DNA of 36,172 bases from Lachnospiraceae bacterium NK3A20 (GCA_900107575.1 FNQX01000031.1:1-36172); one strand, 5' to 3'; counted from the first letter of the stretch, positions 1 to 8,233 are shown. The notes: generated by a model not told the origin, from the sequence alone. Numbers and translations: made by a program.

Positions 1-321
1 CTGTGTCTCACTTGCATTTTCTTCACTGCTGCCCTCAGAAGATGGTTGGATCTCCGCATCTTCTTCTGACGTTGTTGCAGTTTCATCTTCAGATGTTCCA
101 ACCGCTTCGTTCTCAACATCCTCTGAAGACATTTCCTGGCTGGTACTTTCTGTTCCGCCTTCAACTGTATTTTCAGGCAGATCACTTTCCGTTGCCACGG
201 CTGTGGAAAGATCCTCTACTCCCTCCGCAGAAGCAGGCAGAGCAGCCTGGAACAACAGTGTCAGTGTCATTACCGAAGCCAGTATTGCAGCCGCTAATCG
301 CCCTTTTTTCTTACCCTTCAT
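1..321 (-). CDS. Secreted/surface protein, N-terminal part (runs off the window)
   Basis: The first 107 codons of a protein that continues past position 1. The ATG at 321 is preceded by GAGGAG nine bases upstream. Residues 1-32 form a signal peptide: a basic start (MKGKKKGR), a hydrophobic core, and an ASA cleavage site before Glu-Gly. The mature N-terminus is a low-complexity, strongly acidic Ser/Thr/Glu stretch, the sort of spacer seen in large Gram-positive wall or adhesin proteins. No folded domain is visible yet, so the function is unknown; a wall-anchored or Cna-B/SpaA-like protein is only a guess. The gene follows a serine recombinase, and a possible invertible segment begins 27 bp upstream of its start. 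Confidence 0.75.
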   Translation of the reverse strand, partial: MKGKKKGRLAAAILASVMTLTLLFQAALPASAEGVEDLSTAVATESDLPENTVEGGTESTSQEMSSEDVENEAVGTSEDETATTSEEDAEIQPSSEGSSEENASETQ

Positions 322-347
322 ACTCTCTCACTCCTCACCAGCAGAAT

Positions 348-457
348 AAAAGGTAGACATTTCTTTCTTTAGTGGATAGAATCGTATTCGTATAGACATA
401 TTCAGAATTTAGCGAAATAAGAGATGGCTTGGGAATGGAAACTAAAGCCTACCTTTT
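348..457. promoter_or_regulatory. Candidate invertible promoter segment between surface gene and recombinase
   Basis: A 9-bp inverted repeat, AAAAGGTAG at 348-356 and CTACCTTTT at 449-457, flanks about 92 AT-rich bases between the surface-protein start and the 3' end of the serine recombinase. Inside it on the plus strand lies a weak promoter-like pair, TAGACA (393-398), 17 bp, AATAAG (416-421). It points away from the surface gene in this orientation. No equally good promoter towards the surface gene is evident. Inversion is an inference from layout; the repeats are short. Confidence 0.3.
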
Positions 458-466
458 TTAACGAAA

Positions 467-1078
467 TCACTGCTCATTTTCAAAATTTCTTATCCACTTC
501 CTCAACGTGGTATGACTTACGCCAAGTTGTACTGCTCCTTCGCGGAGGCTAATTGTTCCCTGCTCAACAGAATCTTTGATATCATTGAACTCTTCCGGAA
601 TCTTCATTCTCGGCCGACCAAACTGCACACCTCTCTTCTTCGCTTCCCGTATTCCTTCCAGTTGTCGCTGATGCGTGTTTTCTCTTTCAATCTGCGCCAC
701 ATAAGAAAGGATCTGAAGTACAAGATCTGCAATGAATTTTCCTGTCAGTCCGTTTTCAGATCTTCTCGTGTCAAGCAGTGGAAAATCGAGGACAATGATG
801 TCAATGTTCTTGATTTTCGTCAAAAACCTCCATTGTTCAATGATCTCATCATAGTTTCTCCCCAGCCGGTCTATGGATTTCACATAAAGTTCATCCCCTT
901 CTTTCAGCCGCTTCACCAGCCTCTTATAGCTGGGCCTGTCAAAGTTTTTCCCGGACTGCTTATCCGCATAGATCAGCTTTTTCTCTATTCCGGCACCTTT
1001 CAACGCTGTAAGCTGTCTTGCAAGATTCTGATCCCTGCTGGATACTCTGGCATACCCGAATTTTCTTTTTACGTGCAT
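467..1078 (-). CDS. Serine recombinase (resolvase/invertase family)
   Basis: A 203-residue small serine recombinase. The N-terminal catalytic domain has the GYARVSS motif with the nucleophile at Ser13 (Ser10 of gamma-delta resolvase), Arg11, and the SIDRLGRN motif giving Arg71 and Arg74. A long E-type helix with QIERENTHQRQ follows, then a GRP linker and a C-terminal helix-turn-helix at about residues 170-200. Its length fits DNA invertases and resolvases, not the large transposon recombinases. The ATG is preceded by AGGAGGATCAGAAG. It lies 47 bp after a small gene and just upstream of a surface-protein gene. Such enzymes either resolve cointegrates or invert promoters; the context suggests inversion but does not prove it. 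Confidence 0.9.
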   Translation of the reverse strand: MHVKRKFGYARVSSRDQNLARQLTALKGAGIEKKLIYADKQSGKNFDRPSYKRLVKRLKEGDELYVKSIDRLGRNYDEIIEQWRFLTKIKNIDIIVLDFPLLDTRRSENGLTGKFIADLVLQILSYVAQIERENTHQRQLEGIREAKKRGVQFGRPRMKIPEEFNDIKDSVEQGTISLREGAVQLGVSHTTLRKWIRNFENEQ

Positions 1079-1125
1079 CTTCTGATCCTCCTTTGCTTTT
1101 GCTTGAGAGGACCGGTTATGATAAG

Positions 1126-1335
1126 TCAGTTACGCTTTGTCCAGGTGAGCTCATAACCTAACACGTCCGCAATTTCCTTTGCTTCGCGGTATCTTAAGGA
1201 TCCTCTTGTCAATTTAGCTGAAAAGTTCGACAGGCTCTTACTCCAGTGATGCTGGTCAGACAACCGTTCAAGAACTTCCTCCAACGTTAAACCTTCCCGG
1301 ACGATATATGATCTGATTTCGTTTCTGATATCCAT
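1126..1335 (-). CDS. Small DUF6471-like protein, possibly DNA-binding
   Basis: A 69-residue protein. The ATG at 1335 is chosen over one 30 bp upstream because GAGGAGGAAAAA directly precedes it. The predicted helices (IREGLTLEEVLERL, then LSNFSAKLTRGSLRYREAKEIADVLGYE) resemble small helix-turn-helix-like DUF6471 proteins common in mobile elements; the match is by eye. It lies 47 bp upstream of the serine recombinase in the same direction and may be cotranscribed. A repressor or recombination accessory role is possible but unproven. Confidence 0.65.
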   Translation of the reverse strand: MDIRNEIRSYIVREGLTLEEVLERLSDQHHWSKSLSNFSAKLTRGSLRYREAKEIADVLGYELTWTKRN

Positions 1336-1545
1336 TTTTTCCTCCTCTTTGTAAAGCTCTTTCATGGCTTGAATTTGTTTCTGTTGTTTGGTTATATGAA
1401 TGCATACGGGAAGTAATTCGATTCTGAAAATTGCGATACTGCAGCGACACAGGGAAGCTGTATATTCAACAAATCTTATGCAGTTCCTATAGCAATTTTG
1501 TCCACGATACCGTGCGTTGCACTATGGTCACGCTGCTTGCCCTTT
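1336..1545. other. Intergenic gap downstream of virD4
   Basis: About 210 AT-rich bases between the virD4 stop and the small regulator-like gene. I see no convincing terminator hairpin and no gene. Tn1549-like elements usually have a small membrane protein and VirB6 here; neither is present. Confidence 0.5.
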
Positions 1546-2155
1546 TCAATGAATGTCCACGACCTTGTACCGGTCATTCGCATGAAGCGTCAGCCGGTGA
1601 TTCAGGAACTTTTCCACATCGAGCCAGTTCGTTTTGTCATAATCCGCTGTCAACTTATAGTTCGGATGCTGCGTCAGGTCGTATTTATCTGACAGAAACG
1701 GCCGGACACCGCGGACCTGGACAATACATTTGCTACCATCCAACACGGCCAACTGATCTATACTCATCAGGTCGTGTCCCAGCTTCTGGTAGTTCATGTT
1801 GTAGGACTGCTGAGAGCCTCTGGATTCACCGGTATTGTACATATCAATCGTCTCTTTCCCGAGAGACTCCGTGAGATCCTTCAGTGTCGTCTTCTCCGAG
1901 CCGCCGAGGAAAATCTGGGAATCACAGTTGGCGATGATCGTATCGGCATTGTCCTTGTAGATGGCTTTCAACTGTGATTTTGCCTGAAGTACCAACATCG
2001 CCGAGATCTCTCTTGACCTGATGGTTGCCATCAGCTTCTCCAGATTCGGAATCTGCCCGATATTCGCCATCTCATCAATGAGACACCGGACATGGACCGG
2101 GAGTCTGCCGCCGTACACATCGTCTGCTTTTTCACAAAGAAGATTGAACATCTGC
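1546..2155 (-). CDS. virD4: VirD4/TraG coupling protein, 3' exon
   Basis: The 3' part of the type IV coupling protein, separated from its 5' part by the group II intron. It starts with the last base of codon 387 (Ala) and supplies residues 388-589. It carries the Walker B strand CLIDEMANIG (Asp414, Glu415), the conserved RSREISAMLVLQAKSQL segment and the IFLGGSEKTTLKDL region typical of VirD4/TraG ATPases. Joining 4727 to 2155 gives 1,770 nt, exactly 590 codons, and reads IYAQMFNLLCEKADD, the usual family sequence at this point. Read without splicing it would look like a 5'-truncated pseudogene; the intact exons argue that it is functional after splicing. Confidence 0.9.
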
Positions 2156-2200
2156 ATGAGGTAGAAGACATTGCGCCTTTCCGGATTTCTCCAGTAGGTT

Positions 2201-4084
2201 TCAATGCTCCCCCTCCCGAACCGTGCGGACACCTCTCGGCGTACACGGCTCTCTGTCTACTAAACTTGGGGTTTTGATCATTTCATAGCATCTTGGGCAG
2301 ACTGCTAGGGATTTACGCTTGATTTCAATCATCTTACGTTCCCAATCGGTGGTGCCCTTAAGGTCTTTCAGCTTTCTGACATGGTGCATGATCACTGTGT
2401 CAGTTCTGCCGCCACAGAGTTCGCAGGCACCTGCCTGCATCCGGTGTATCAGGCTGGTTTTCTTAGTGTAGACACGATTGTCCGGCATGATATCGACGAA
2501 GTCAGGCGCCGCCTTGGTGTTCGTTCTAAAACCATCGTGGTAGAACTGTAATTCCTTTTCGCCCGTCTTGGTTTTGTACTTGACGATAAATTCCCCTTTG
2601 CGCATATATTTCTTATAGATATGCTTGAAGGTAGTCCGGTATTTACAACCGAACGTCTTGAATAGACTTGCCCTCATGATCCTGTAGAAGTTTCCTAATA
2701 CGGAGACGTTGCAGGCGAGGCGATAGTAGTTGTATATGCCACGGATTTCACCGTTAAACTTGCTGACTATCTGCGCATCGGGCATGTTGATACATTTCCC
2801 TCTGTAGTTAGGTTTCCACATTTCCTGTCCGTTTTTGCATTTCCTGATGTGCATCGCATCGTATTCCAGCAGTTTGCTGTACCACTTTTCTTTTGGTACG
2901 TAGAGCTTTACCACGCCGTACCAGCTTCGTTTCAGGTGACCGTTTTTGTCCCTTCTCTGGTCGTGGCTGTGGGACACCGAGATATCGTATCCCAGAAATC
3001 TGATCTTCTCCGCTGAATGAGTGATCTTCGTTTTCTCATCTGACAGGATGAGATTTAGCTCCTTGTTGAGGAACTCACCTACTTTCCATTTGATTTCTTC
3101 AGCGTCTGCTTTGGAGCCGATGACCCCGATGATAAAGTCGTCGGCATATCTGACATACTTGATCTTTTTGAAGCTTGGATCGATAGGATCGTGGCAGGGA
3201 ATGGATTTCAGCTTCGCATAGAGTTCAGTGACCCTCGCTTCCGCTTTCTTGATATCATTGTCAGTGCCATTTTCCTTAGCCATATCCAGCTTCTTTTTCC
3301 AGTAATGCGCCAGTGCCAACGTCCGAGAGTATTCCTTGCTGGTCTTTCTGTAGGAATCCTGTCTGTCGAAATCTGCTTTCAGCTTTTCGGCAAATGAGTC
3401 GAGTTCGCTGAGGTAGATATTTGCCAGTATCGGACTTACTCCTGATCCCTGAGGTGCGCCGCTGTAAGTAGCGTTGTACGTCCAGTTCTCGAGGTGTCCT
3501 GCTCTGAGGAATTTCCAGAGCAGTTCGATGAAACTCTCGTCCGAGATCCGTCTTCTCAGAATCTTGATCAGAACGTGATGGTCGATGTTGTCAAAACATC
3601 CCTTGATGTCGCCCTCTACAAACCATTTAACTCCTGTAAACGTGCGCTGGACTTGTCCGAGGCACGTGTGACAGCTTCTGTTGGGGCGGAAACCGTGGGA
3701 ATGCTCCGAGAATCCCGGCTCGTAGATTGCTTCGAGTATGACTCTGACAACCTCCTGCACCAGTTTGTCATCGGTGGACGGAATTCCGAGGGGTCTCTTT
3801 TTACTGCTGTTTTTCTTTGCGATGTACGTTCTTCGTACAGGCTGTGGCTGATATGAGTGGTCTCTCAGCGACCGGATGATCCTGTCGATTCTGACCATGC
3901 TCATACCATCCAGAGTATTACCGTCCGTGCCAGCTGTCATACTGCCTTGGGAGACAGCGATCTTCTGGTAGGCCAGCAGAAAAAACTCTGGGTTGTACAG
4001 GTTCCGGTAGAGCCGTTCGAACCTGTATGTGTTGTCGGTTGCTTTGTTACCCAAGTTTTTCAATATAACTTCGGGACTTCTCAT
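2201..4084 (-). CDS. ltrA: Group II intron reverse transcriptase/maturase with HNH endonuclease
   Basis: A 627-residue multifunctional intron protein that aids splicing and retrohoming. The RT domain spans about residues 60-370, with KRPLGIPS (96-103), HGFRPNRSCH, the GDIKGCFDNIDHH block, SGAPQGSGVSPILANIYL (208-225) and the catalytic YADD at 313-316. The maturase domain X follows at about 400-500. The C-terminal HNH domain has zinc-type Cys pairs C554/C557 and C596/C599 with His567-His568. The start at 4084 has AAAGGAAAGG upstream. The reading frame continues through ribozyme domain V and stops in domain VI, as many bacterial intron ORFs do. No frameshift or missing catalytic residue is visible, so the intron looks potentially mobile. 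Confidence 0.96.
   Translation of the reverse strand: MRSPEVILKNLGNKATDNTYRFERLYRNLYNPEFFLLAYQKIAVSQGSMTAGTDGNTLDGMSMVRIDRIIRSLRDHSYQPQPVRRTYIAKKNSSKKRPLGIPSTDDKLVQEVVRVILEAIYEPGFSEHSHGFRPNRSCHTCLGQVQRTFTGVKWFVEGDIKGCFDNIDHHVLIKILRRRISDESFIELLWKFLRAGHLENWTYNATYSGAPQGSGVSPILANIYLSELDSFAEKLKADFDRQDSYRKTSKEYSRTLALAHYWKKKLDMAKENGTDNDIKKAEARVTELYAKLKSIPCHDPIDPSFKKIKYVRYADDFIIGVIGSKADAEEIKWKVGEFLNKELNLILSDEKTKITHSAEKIRFLGYDISVSHSHDQRRDKNGHLKRSWYGVVKLYVPKEKWYSKLLEYDAMHIRKCKNGQEMWKPNYRGKCINMPDAQIVSKFNGEIRGIYNYYRLACNVSVLGNFYRIMRASLFKTFGCKYRTTFKHIYKKYMRKGEFIVKYKTKTGEKELQFYHDGFRTNTKAAPDFVDIMPDNRVYTKKTSLIHRMQAGACELCGGRTDTVIMHHVRKLKDLKGTTDWERKMIEIKRKSLAVCPRCYEMIKTPSLVDREPCTPRGVRTVREGEH
2218..2251 (-). ncRNA. 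Group II intron domain V
   Basis: A 34-nt hairpin whose minus-strand arms begin GAGCCGTGTACG and end GTCCGCACGGTTC with a GAGA-type loop. This is the highly conserved catalytic core, with the AGC triad in the 5' arm. It lies 62 bp from the 3' splice site, as expected with domain VI between. Confidence 0.93.
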
Positions 4085-4726
4085 AGTGTCTCACACACCT
4101 TTCCTTTGTTTATATTGAGTAGTAGACTGCTCCACTTCGCCATGTGGGCGGATTTCCCGCATCCGATTTACGGCATTCCCTGTCGGTTCAGGGTCCTCGG
4201 ACTACTATTGGAGCTGTGTTACCATAGTGGATATTCAGAGCCGCATTTCTCATTGCGCTCATAGCCTGTTGGGCATTCCACTTTAGGCAATCCCCATTTA
4301 GTTTCAATGAAACATGAGATTATCGTATTGTCGGATGTGACTTTCGCCGCTTCTACCACTGTCCTGTGGCTTGTCTGTTCCGAATACCACGCAGCTCCCC
4401 TACACGCAAGTTTGCTGCCGAAACACTGGCGGTTGTAATCCCTCTGACGCCAGGGGCGATGTTAGACCCTACTCACGGCTATCCTTCAAGCAGTTTAGCT
4501 TTCATCCTCATATACGATTTTTCATCCTTTTGTGCCTTGTAGATCGTATGGGACTTACGTCTACGCACTCTCCGACATGCTACACTCCCCGTCAGGTTTC
4601 CCATTCCGGATAAGTCGGGGGATGATAGGTTGCGGCGAACCGCTTGGTATTTTACCTACTGCTTTCTCAAGGCAGATTTTCAAAGAAACCGCGGCCGGAT
4701 TTAAGCGCCCGGCCTTATGGGCGCAC

Positions 4727-5886
4727 GCATAAATCATGCTGATCAGGAAATTGAAGGTACTGTCCGTATCACTCATGATAAGGAACAGCGCCGTCTTCCG
4801 ATCCCCCAGTGTGTCCAGTTCCAGCTCATCGTATGCCGTAATCTCCCTGAGTTCTTTGATGTCGAAGGGGGCCAGCCTTGCTCCGCAGGAAACAAGAATA
4901 GATTTTGCCGTCTTGCCCGCCGCTAGCTTGTACTTGGCATATTGGCGCACGGCGAAGTGCTCCGGATCTCGTGATGCAAGCTCTTCAAAGAGCAGATCAA
5001 CGGGGTTTTGGAAGGTCTCGTCATCCTCTCTTACTTCCATCGAGTTCAGCATCTCAAGGAGCGTCGAAAAATTCTGCTCTTCGACTGGTGCCTCGTAGTG
5101 GATGTACCCGATCAGTGCCGTATAGAGAAGGCGCTCCGCCTTCCCCCAGAACGGATCGGCGCTGTTCCCCTCGCCCTTCGTGTTGACCATAAGCGTTGTC
5201 ACCAGCTTCAGGATATCCTTCTCGTCGTGGATGTAGGAAAACGGATTATATCTCATCGACTTATGGAAATTGATCGTGTTGAATACCCGGATCTCATAGC
5301 CGCTCTTCAGTAAAGCCATGCCGCACTCATTGATAATGCTGCCCTTCGGATCTGTGACAACGAAGGAAACCGGGTATTTCTCTGAGGTACACTGCAGGAG
5401 GTTTGGCTTCAATAGATTTCTGGTCTTGCCAGAGCCGGAGCCTCCGATGATCAGGACATTCTTGTTCCGGGCATACTTCGGAATCTTTGGCCTGCTGTTC
5501 ATCGTGATCCGCTCTGTCTTTGAGAGAATCACGTTATTGGCAAACTCCGGATCTTCAAACGGCACAATGTCTTCACGAGTTCCCCATCTTGCAGAACCGT
5601 ATTCCTCATTCTCACGAAATTTCTTCGCATTCTTTCCCTTCACGTATACCAGAAGCCGCAGAGCTGCGGCACAGCTGATCCCTACTAAAAGATCTGTCGG
5701 ATAAAGACTTGGAAGAAGATTGGCAAGCGCGCTTTGCAGCCCGCCATTGATCAGCAGGTTCTGCATCCTCTCTGTCATGTCCGCACCTGCAGACAGCCGC
5801 CAGGCTTCTCCGAAATTGGTCGCAAAAAGTCCGATCACCGCATAGGGCAGATACAGGATCAGCTTCCGTATGATCTCCTGCTTCAT
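4727..5886 (-). CDS. virD4: VirD4/TraG type IV coupling protein, 5' exon
   Basis: The 5' exon encodes residues 1-386 plus two bases of codon 387. The ATG at 5886 overlaps the pcfB stop (ATGA) and has GGAGGTGG upstream; a longer in-frame start lacks such a site. Two membrane helices sit at about residues 8-23 and 63-82, anchoring the ATPase to the inner membrane. The RAG-type fold begins with EYGSARWGT (95-103), and Walker A GGSGSGKT is at 148-155, followed by TDPKGS. It delivers the relaxase-DNA complex to the secretion channel. PcfB directly upstream is its usual partner. The exon breaks off at IYA, where the group II intron starts. Confidence 0.93.
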
Positions 5887-6392
5887 CGCTCCACCTCCTT
5901 TCGCTTCTCCAGATTTTTCCTGGGCGAGGCGGCAACGATTGCCTTCAGCTTCTGCAGCGCTTTGCGAAGGCTGGGTCTTGGGTGCTCTTTTTTCTTTGCC
6001 ATGCACTTAGCGGAATACTCGCTCATCACGGTCTCTATCGTATCGGCATCCCGTGACCGGAAGAATACGGTGTACTTCGGCAGATCAAGATACTTGCTTT
6101 TGACGACCGCAAAGTCCATCCCGTATTTCCTCGCAATCGGCTTGAAATCACCGATCCCAAGCTCTGAGATGTCCACCGACTTTGCACCCTGATCCTTCTT
6201 CAAGAGTTCTTTTACCGACATCTCCCTGCCAGGCTTCTGCATCACCTCCATGAGCTTTTCCGGATCTGTCTGCATCAGCCGAATCAGCTTTTTCAAGTCT
6301 TCTCTGGAAACCCGCAGTGCATAGAGAACTGCCTTCTCGCCAACCCTTTTTCCGAGGTTTAAGGCTTTGCCTGCAACTTCCTCATTCAGCAT
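5883..6392 (-). CDS. pcfB: PcfB-family protein (DUF3801)
   Basis: A 169-residue protein matching the PcfB/DUF3801 pattern: an N-terminal NEEVAGKALNLG segment, the central ISELGIGDFKPIARKYGMDFAVVK block and PKYTVFFRSRDADTIETVMSEY. The C-terminus is strongly basic. In plasmid pCF10, PcfB works with the coupling protein PcfC to present substrates to the conjugation channel. The ATGA overlap with virD4 suggests translational coupling. The start at 6392 has GGGAGG five bases upstream and lies 7 bp inside the previous gene. An accessory conjugation role is inferred from the family and the neighbour. Confidence 0.87.
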   Translation of the reverse strand: MLNEEVAGKALNLGKRVGEKAVLYALRVSREDLKKLIRLMQTDPEKLMEVMQKPGREMSVKELLKKDQGAKSVDISELGIGDFKPIARKYGMDFAVVKSKYLDLPKYTVFFRSRDADTIETVMSEYSAKCMAKKKEHPRPSLRKALQKLKAIVAASPRKNLEKRKEVER

Positions 6393-6736
6393 GGATCCCT
6401 CCCCGTTTCATAACCAATCACGCCGTCCAGCGTGGTCACAATGACCTTCGCTTTTTTCGCTGTCGCAATATCGTCCTTCACCAGCTCGTTCTGCACTGCG
6501 CCGCAGACCACAAGGAAGCGTGACCTGCGAATGAGATCCTCTGACATCTCCCGCATCCGCTTGTGGGAATCTTCCATTTTTGCCGGAAAGATCCCGTCAA
6601 ATGCCAGCACCGGGCAGAGCGGAAGATAGCCCTCTTTTACGAGGGCCTGACAATAGATCTTCGCCTCTTCTTTTGCCAGCACGGGATTATCATTCCATGC
6701 CGCTGTCACATAGGCTCTCGGTATCGTTCTGCTCAT
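6386..6736 (-). CDS. DUF7768/DUF4406-like protein of conjugative elements
   Basis: A 116-residue protein starting SRTIPRAYVTAAWNDNP, with a central LCPVLAFDGIF segment and an RRSRFLVVCG strand. It resembles the nucleoside 2-deoxyribosyltransferase-like fold of the DUF4406/DUF7768 families that recur in Firmicutes integrative elements. Family assignment is by eye. The start has AGAGGAGAAAAAG upstream; the gene lies 12 bp after the previous one and overlaps pcfB by 7 bp. The biochemical role is unknown; nucleotide or nucleoside-derivative binding is plausible from the fold only. Confidence 0.68.
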   Translation of the reverse strand: MSRTIPRAYVTAAWNDNPVLAKEEAKIYCQALVKEGYLPLCPVLAFDGIFPAKMEDSHKRMREMSEDLIRRSRFLVVCGAVQNELVKDDIATAKKAKVIVTTLDGVIGYETGRDPC

Positions 6737-6748
6737 CTTTTTCTCCTC

Positions 6749-7156
6749 TCACACCTCCAGCGCAGAGAAATTCAGCTCTCCCGCACAGATCTTCGTCATC
6801 CTCGCATCGATGAGATCCTGCGCCCGCAGCATCTCCTCTTCCGTCAGCCCTTCCAAATGATTATCTTTCTCCTTCATCACCAACATACTTCCCGCAAAAT
6901 AGGTATCGCCCTGGGCGACGAACCGTTTCTCCTTGTTGTAGATCACCGCAAGATTTGTGCTGCCAAGGGAAAGACACCCCATGTTCTCACTCAGCGCGTG
7001 GATGATCTCAGCTGCCTCCCGCATCGTGCAGAGGCGGAGCTGCCCATCCGTTCCAAGGATCAGAACCCTGCGCTCCTTCTTTACCTCTTTCTCTTCCCTG
7101 CGGATCAGATCGTCCCTTAGCGGATCCAGCTGAATCCGGATTCCAACTTCACTCAT
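6749..7156 (-). CDS. Hypothetical protein of the conjugative element
   Basis: A 135-residue protein with no family I can name. The ATG at 7156 (MSEVGIRI) follows GGAGGCAACAC; longer upstream starts run through repA and have no ribosome site. The N-terminal 35 residues are very charged (LRDDLIRREEKEVKKERR). A beta-rich middle reads LILGTDGQLRLC and LGSTNLAVIYN. The Cys count is low and no membrane helix is seen. It sits 19 bp after repA and 12 bp before the DUF7768-like gene in a tight operon, suggesting a replication or transfer accessory role, which is only inference. Confidence 0.7.
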   Translation of the reverse strand: MSEVGIRIQLDPLRDDLIRREEKEVKKERRVLILGTDGQLRLCTMREAAEIIHALSENMGCLSLGSTNLAVIYNKEKRFVAQGDTYFAGSMLVMKEKDNHLEGLTEEEMLRAQDLIDARMTKICAGELNFSALEV

Positions 7157-7175
7157 GTGTTGCCTCCATTTCTCC

Positions 7176-8048
7176 TTAGATTTTCCCCGCCGCCATGTCG
7201 TGACTGACCAGCGTGGTGTAGTAGTTGTTGATCGTAAGCGGCGCATTGTAGAGCGTCGCCAGGATATACTGCTTGATATTGCGGATGTCGGCGGTATTGT
7301 GCTTCAGAGCGTCGAGAACATAGGCAAGATGCCCGCTGTCCAGTTTCATCAGTCGGCTCTTTACAACACCGAGTGGGCGCTGTTCTCCCGCGATCAGCAT
7401 GGTTTCTCTCCGGCTGCACACCGTGTCCAGAATCAGCTCCAGGATTTCGTCGATCATCCCCTCATCAAACGGATGCTGTGCTTTCATTTGCGGGACTTCG
7501 AGCGTCTCTTCAAAATACGCCCGGTACTCCTCCCTCTCATCGGATCGCATCCCATCCGCAGATACGATAAGATCCGTCTCGTTTTCTTCAGTCTTATTGA
7601 ATTCAGTATTATTCCCCTGTGATTTTCGAAGGTCTTGACCTGTGATTTTCACAAGTCCAGAACTATGATTTTCATAAGTCTCACCCTGTGATTGCCTTAG
7701 GGGAAGAAAGTTCTTCACGTAGATCGCACTGGGCTTTCCCTGTCCCTGCTTCTTCCGCTCGATCAGTCTGTACCTCTCCAGCTCCTTTAAGAGCTTGATC
7801 GCCTTCTGCACGGCGCAGCCGATATTCTCTTCAATGCTCTCCAGCGTGTAATAGATATAGATTCTTCCGGATGCATCAATCCAACGGTTCTTCCGGGATA
7901 GGGATACCCGGTCCAGAAAGAGTCCGTACAGAATCTTGGCATCCGTAGACAGTCCCGCAAAGCACTCCTCTGTCATCAGCACCTTGGGAATCCGGTAAAA
8001 GGCGAACTGCTCCGACTGCTCCTCATAAAAGTAGTCGTACATCTGCAT
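7176..8048 (-). CDS. RepA_N-family replication initiator
   Basis: A 290-residue protein. The N-terminal 120 residues are a typical RepA_N winged-helix domain: MYDYFYEEQSEQFAFYRIPK, STDAKILYGLFLDR, GRIYIYYTLESIEENIG, and the wing ERKKQGQGKPSAIYVKNF. The C-terminal region has the conserved MIDEILELILDTVC and IKQYILATLYNAPL segments found in element-borne initiators (DUF6017-like). These proteins allow excised conjugative elements to replicate. The ATG at 8048 overlaps the stop of the preceding Cys-rich gene (TGATG), so translation is probably coupled; the GGAGG seen is 15 bp away, too far to act alone. A second ATG two codons later is the alternative. Confidence 0.88.
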   Translation of the reverse strand: MQMYDYFYEEQSEQFAFYRIPKVLMTEECFAGLSTDAKILYGLFLDRVSLSRKNRWIDASGRIYIYYTLESIEENIGCAVQKAIKLLKELERYRLIERKKQGQGKPSAIYVKNFLPLRQSQGETYENHSSGLVKITGQDLRKSQGNNTEFNKTEENETDLIVSADGMRSDEREEYRAYFEETLEVPQMKAQHPFDEGMIDEILELILDTVCSRRETMLIAGEQRPLGVVKSRLMKLDSGHLAYVLDALKHNTADIRNIKQYILATLYNAPLTINNYYTTLVSHDMAAGKI

Positions 8049-8233
8049 CACCCGTTCCGATTGCCTCCGTAAATGAGTTTCTTCATACAGGGAAAACAGT
8101 ACGATTTCCCTTTTCCGTAACAGCAGGGATGCGGACAATTCTTCGGTGTGGGAATCGTTGCCCTCGCTCCCGGAGGAATACGGTCTATCCCATCACTCCT
8201 GCCGATTTTCTGTGCATTATAGACGCGGCACAT
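8048..8233 (-). CDS. Small Cys-rich protein (putative zinc-binding), 61 aa
   Basis: A small gene between the DUF5688 gene and repA. The ATG at 8233 is in a TGATG overlap with the upstream stop and has a perfect AGGAGG seven bases before it. The stop overlaps the repA start, again as TGATG. The protein is basic and has a C-terminal cluster of Cys residues (NCPHPCCYGKGKSYCFPCMK), spaced C-x3-CC-x7-C-x2-C, suggestive of a zinc knuckle. I do not recognise the family. Coupling on both sides argues that it is a real gene with a job near replication initiation. Confidence 0.7.
   Translation of the reverse strand: MCRVYNAQKIGRSDGIDRIPPGARATIPTPKNCPHPCCYGKGKSYCFPCMKKLIYGGNRNG

Larger units (their letters stand above)
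2156..4726 (-). mobile_element. Group II intron inserted in virD4
   Basis: A 2,571-bp intron in the same direction as its host gene, so it can splice from the mRNA. The 5' end is GTGCGCCC at 4726, matching the GTGYG consensus. The 3' end is ...CTACCTCAT at 2156, ending in the expected AY. Exon junctions are TATGC before and GCAGATG after. Domain V is recognisable, and the following sequence can fold as domain VI (GCATTG with CAATGT near the 3' end). Positions 4085-4726 hold no gene and must be ribozyme domains I to IV. I could not identify the EBS1/IBS1 pairing with confidence. The insertion splits virD4 between Walker A and Walker B, so unspliced transcripts cannot give an active coupling protein. 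Confidence 0.93.

Noticed and set aside
2201-2260. Reverse transcriptase frame running through domain V as a novelty
   Set aside because: Many bacterial group II intron frames extend into domain V, so this is not unusual.
1546-5886. virD4 as a pseudogene broken into two fragments
   Set aside because: Consensus group II intron ends and exact in-frame joining show an intron, not decay.
8049-8138. Longer N-terminus for the RepA_N initiator
   Set aside because: The extra 30 codons overlap the Cys-rich gene in another frame and lack a ribosome site; the family begins at MYDYFY.
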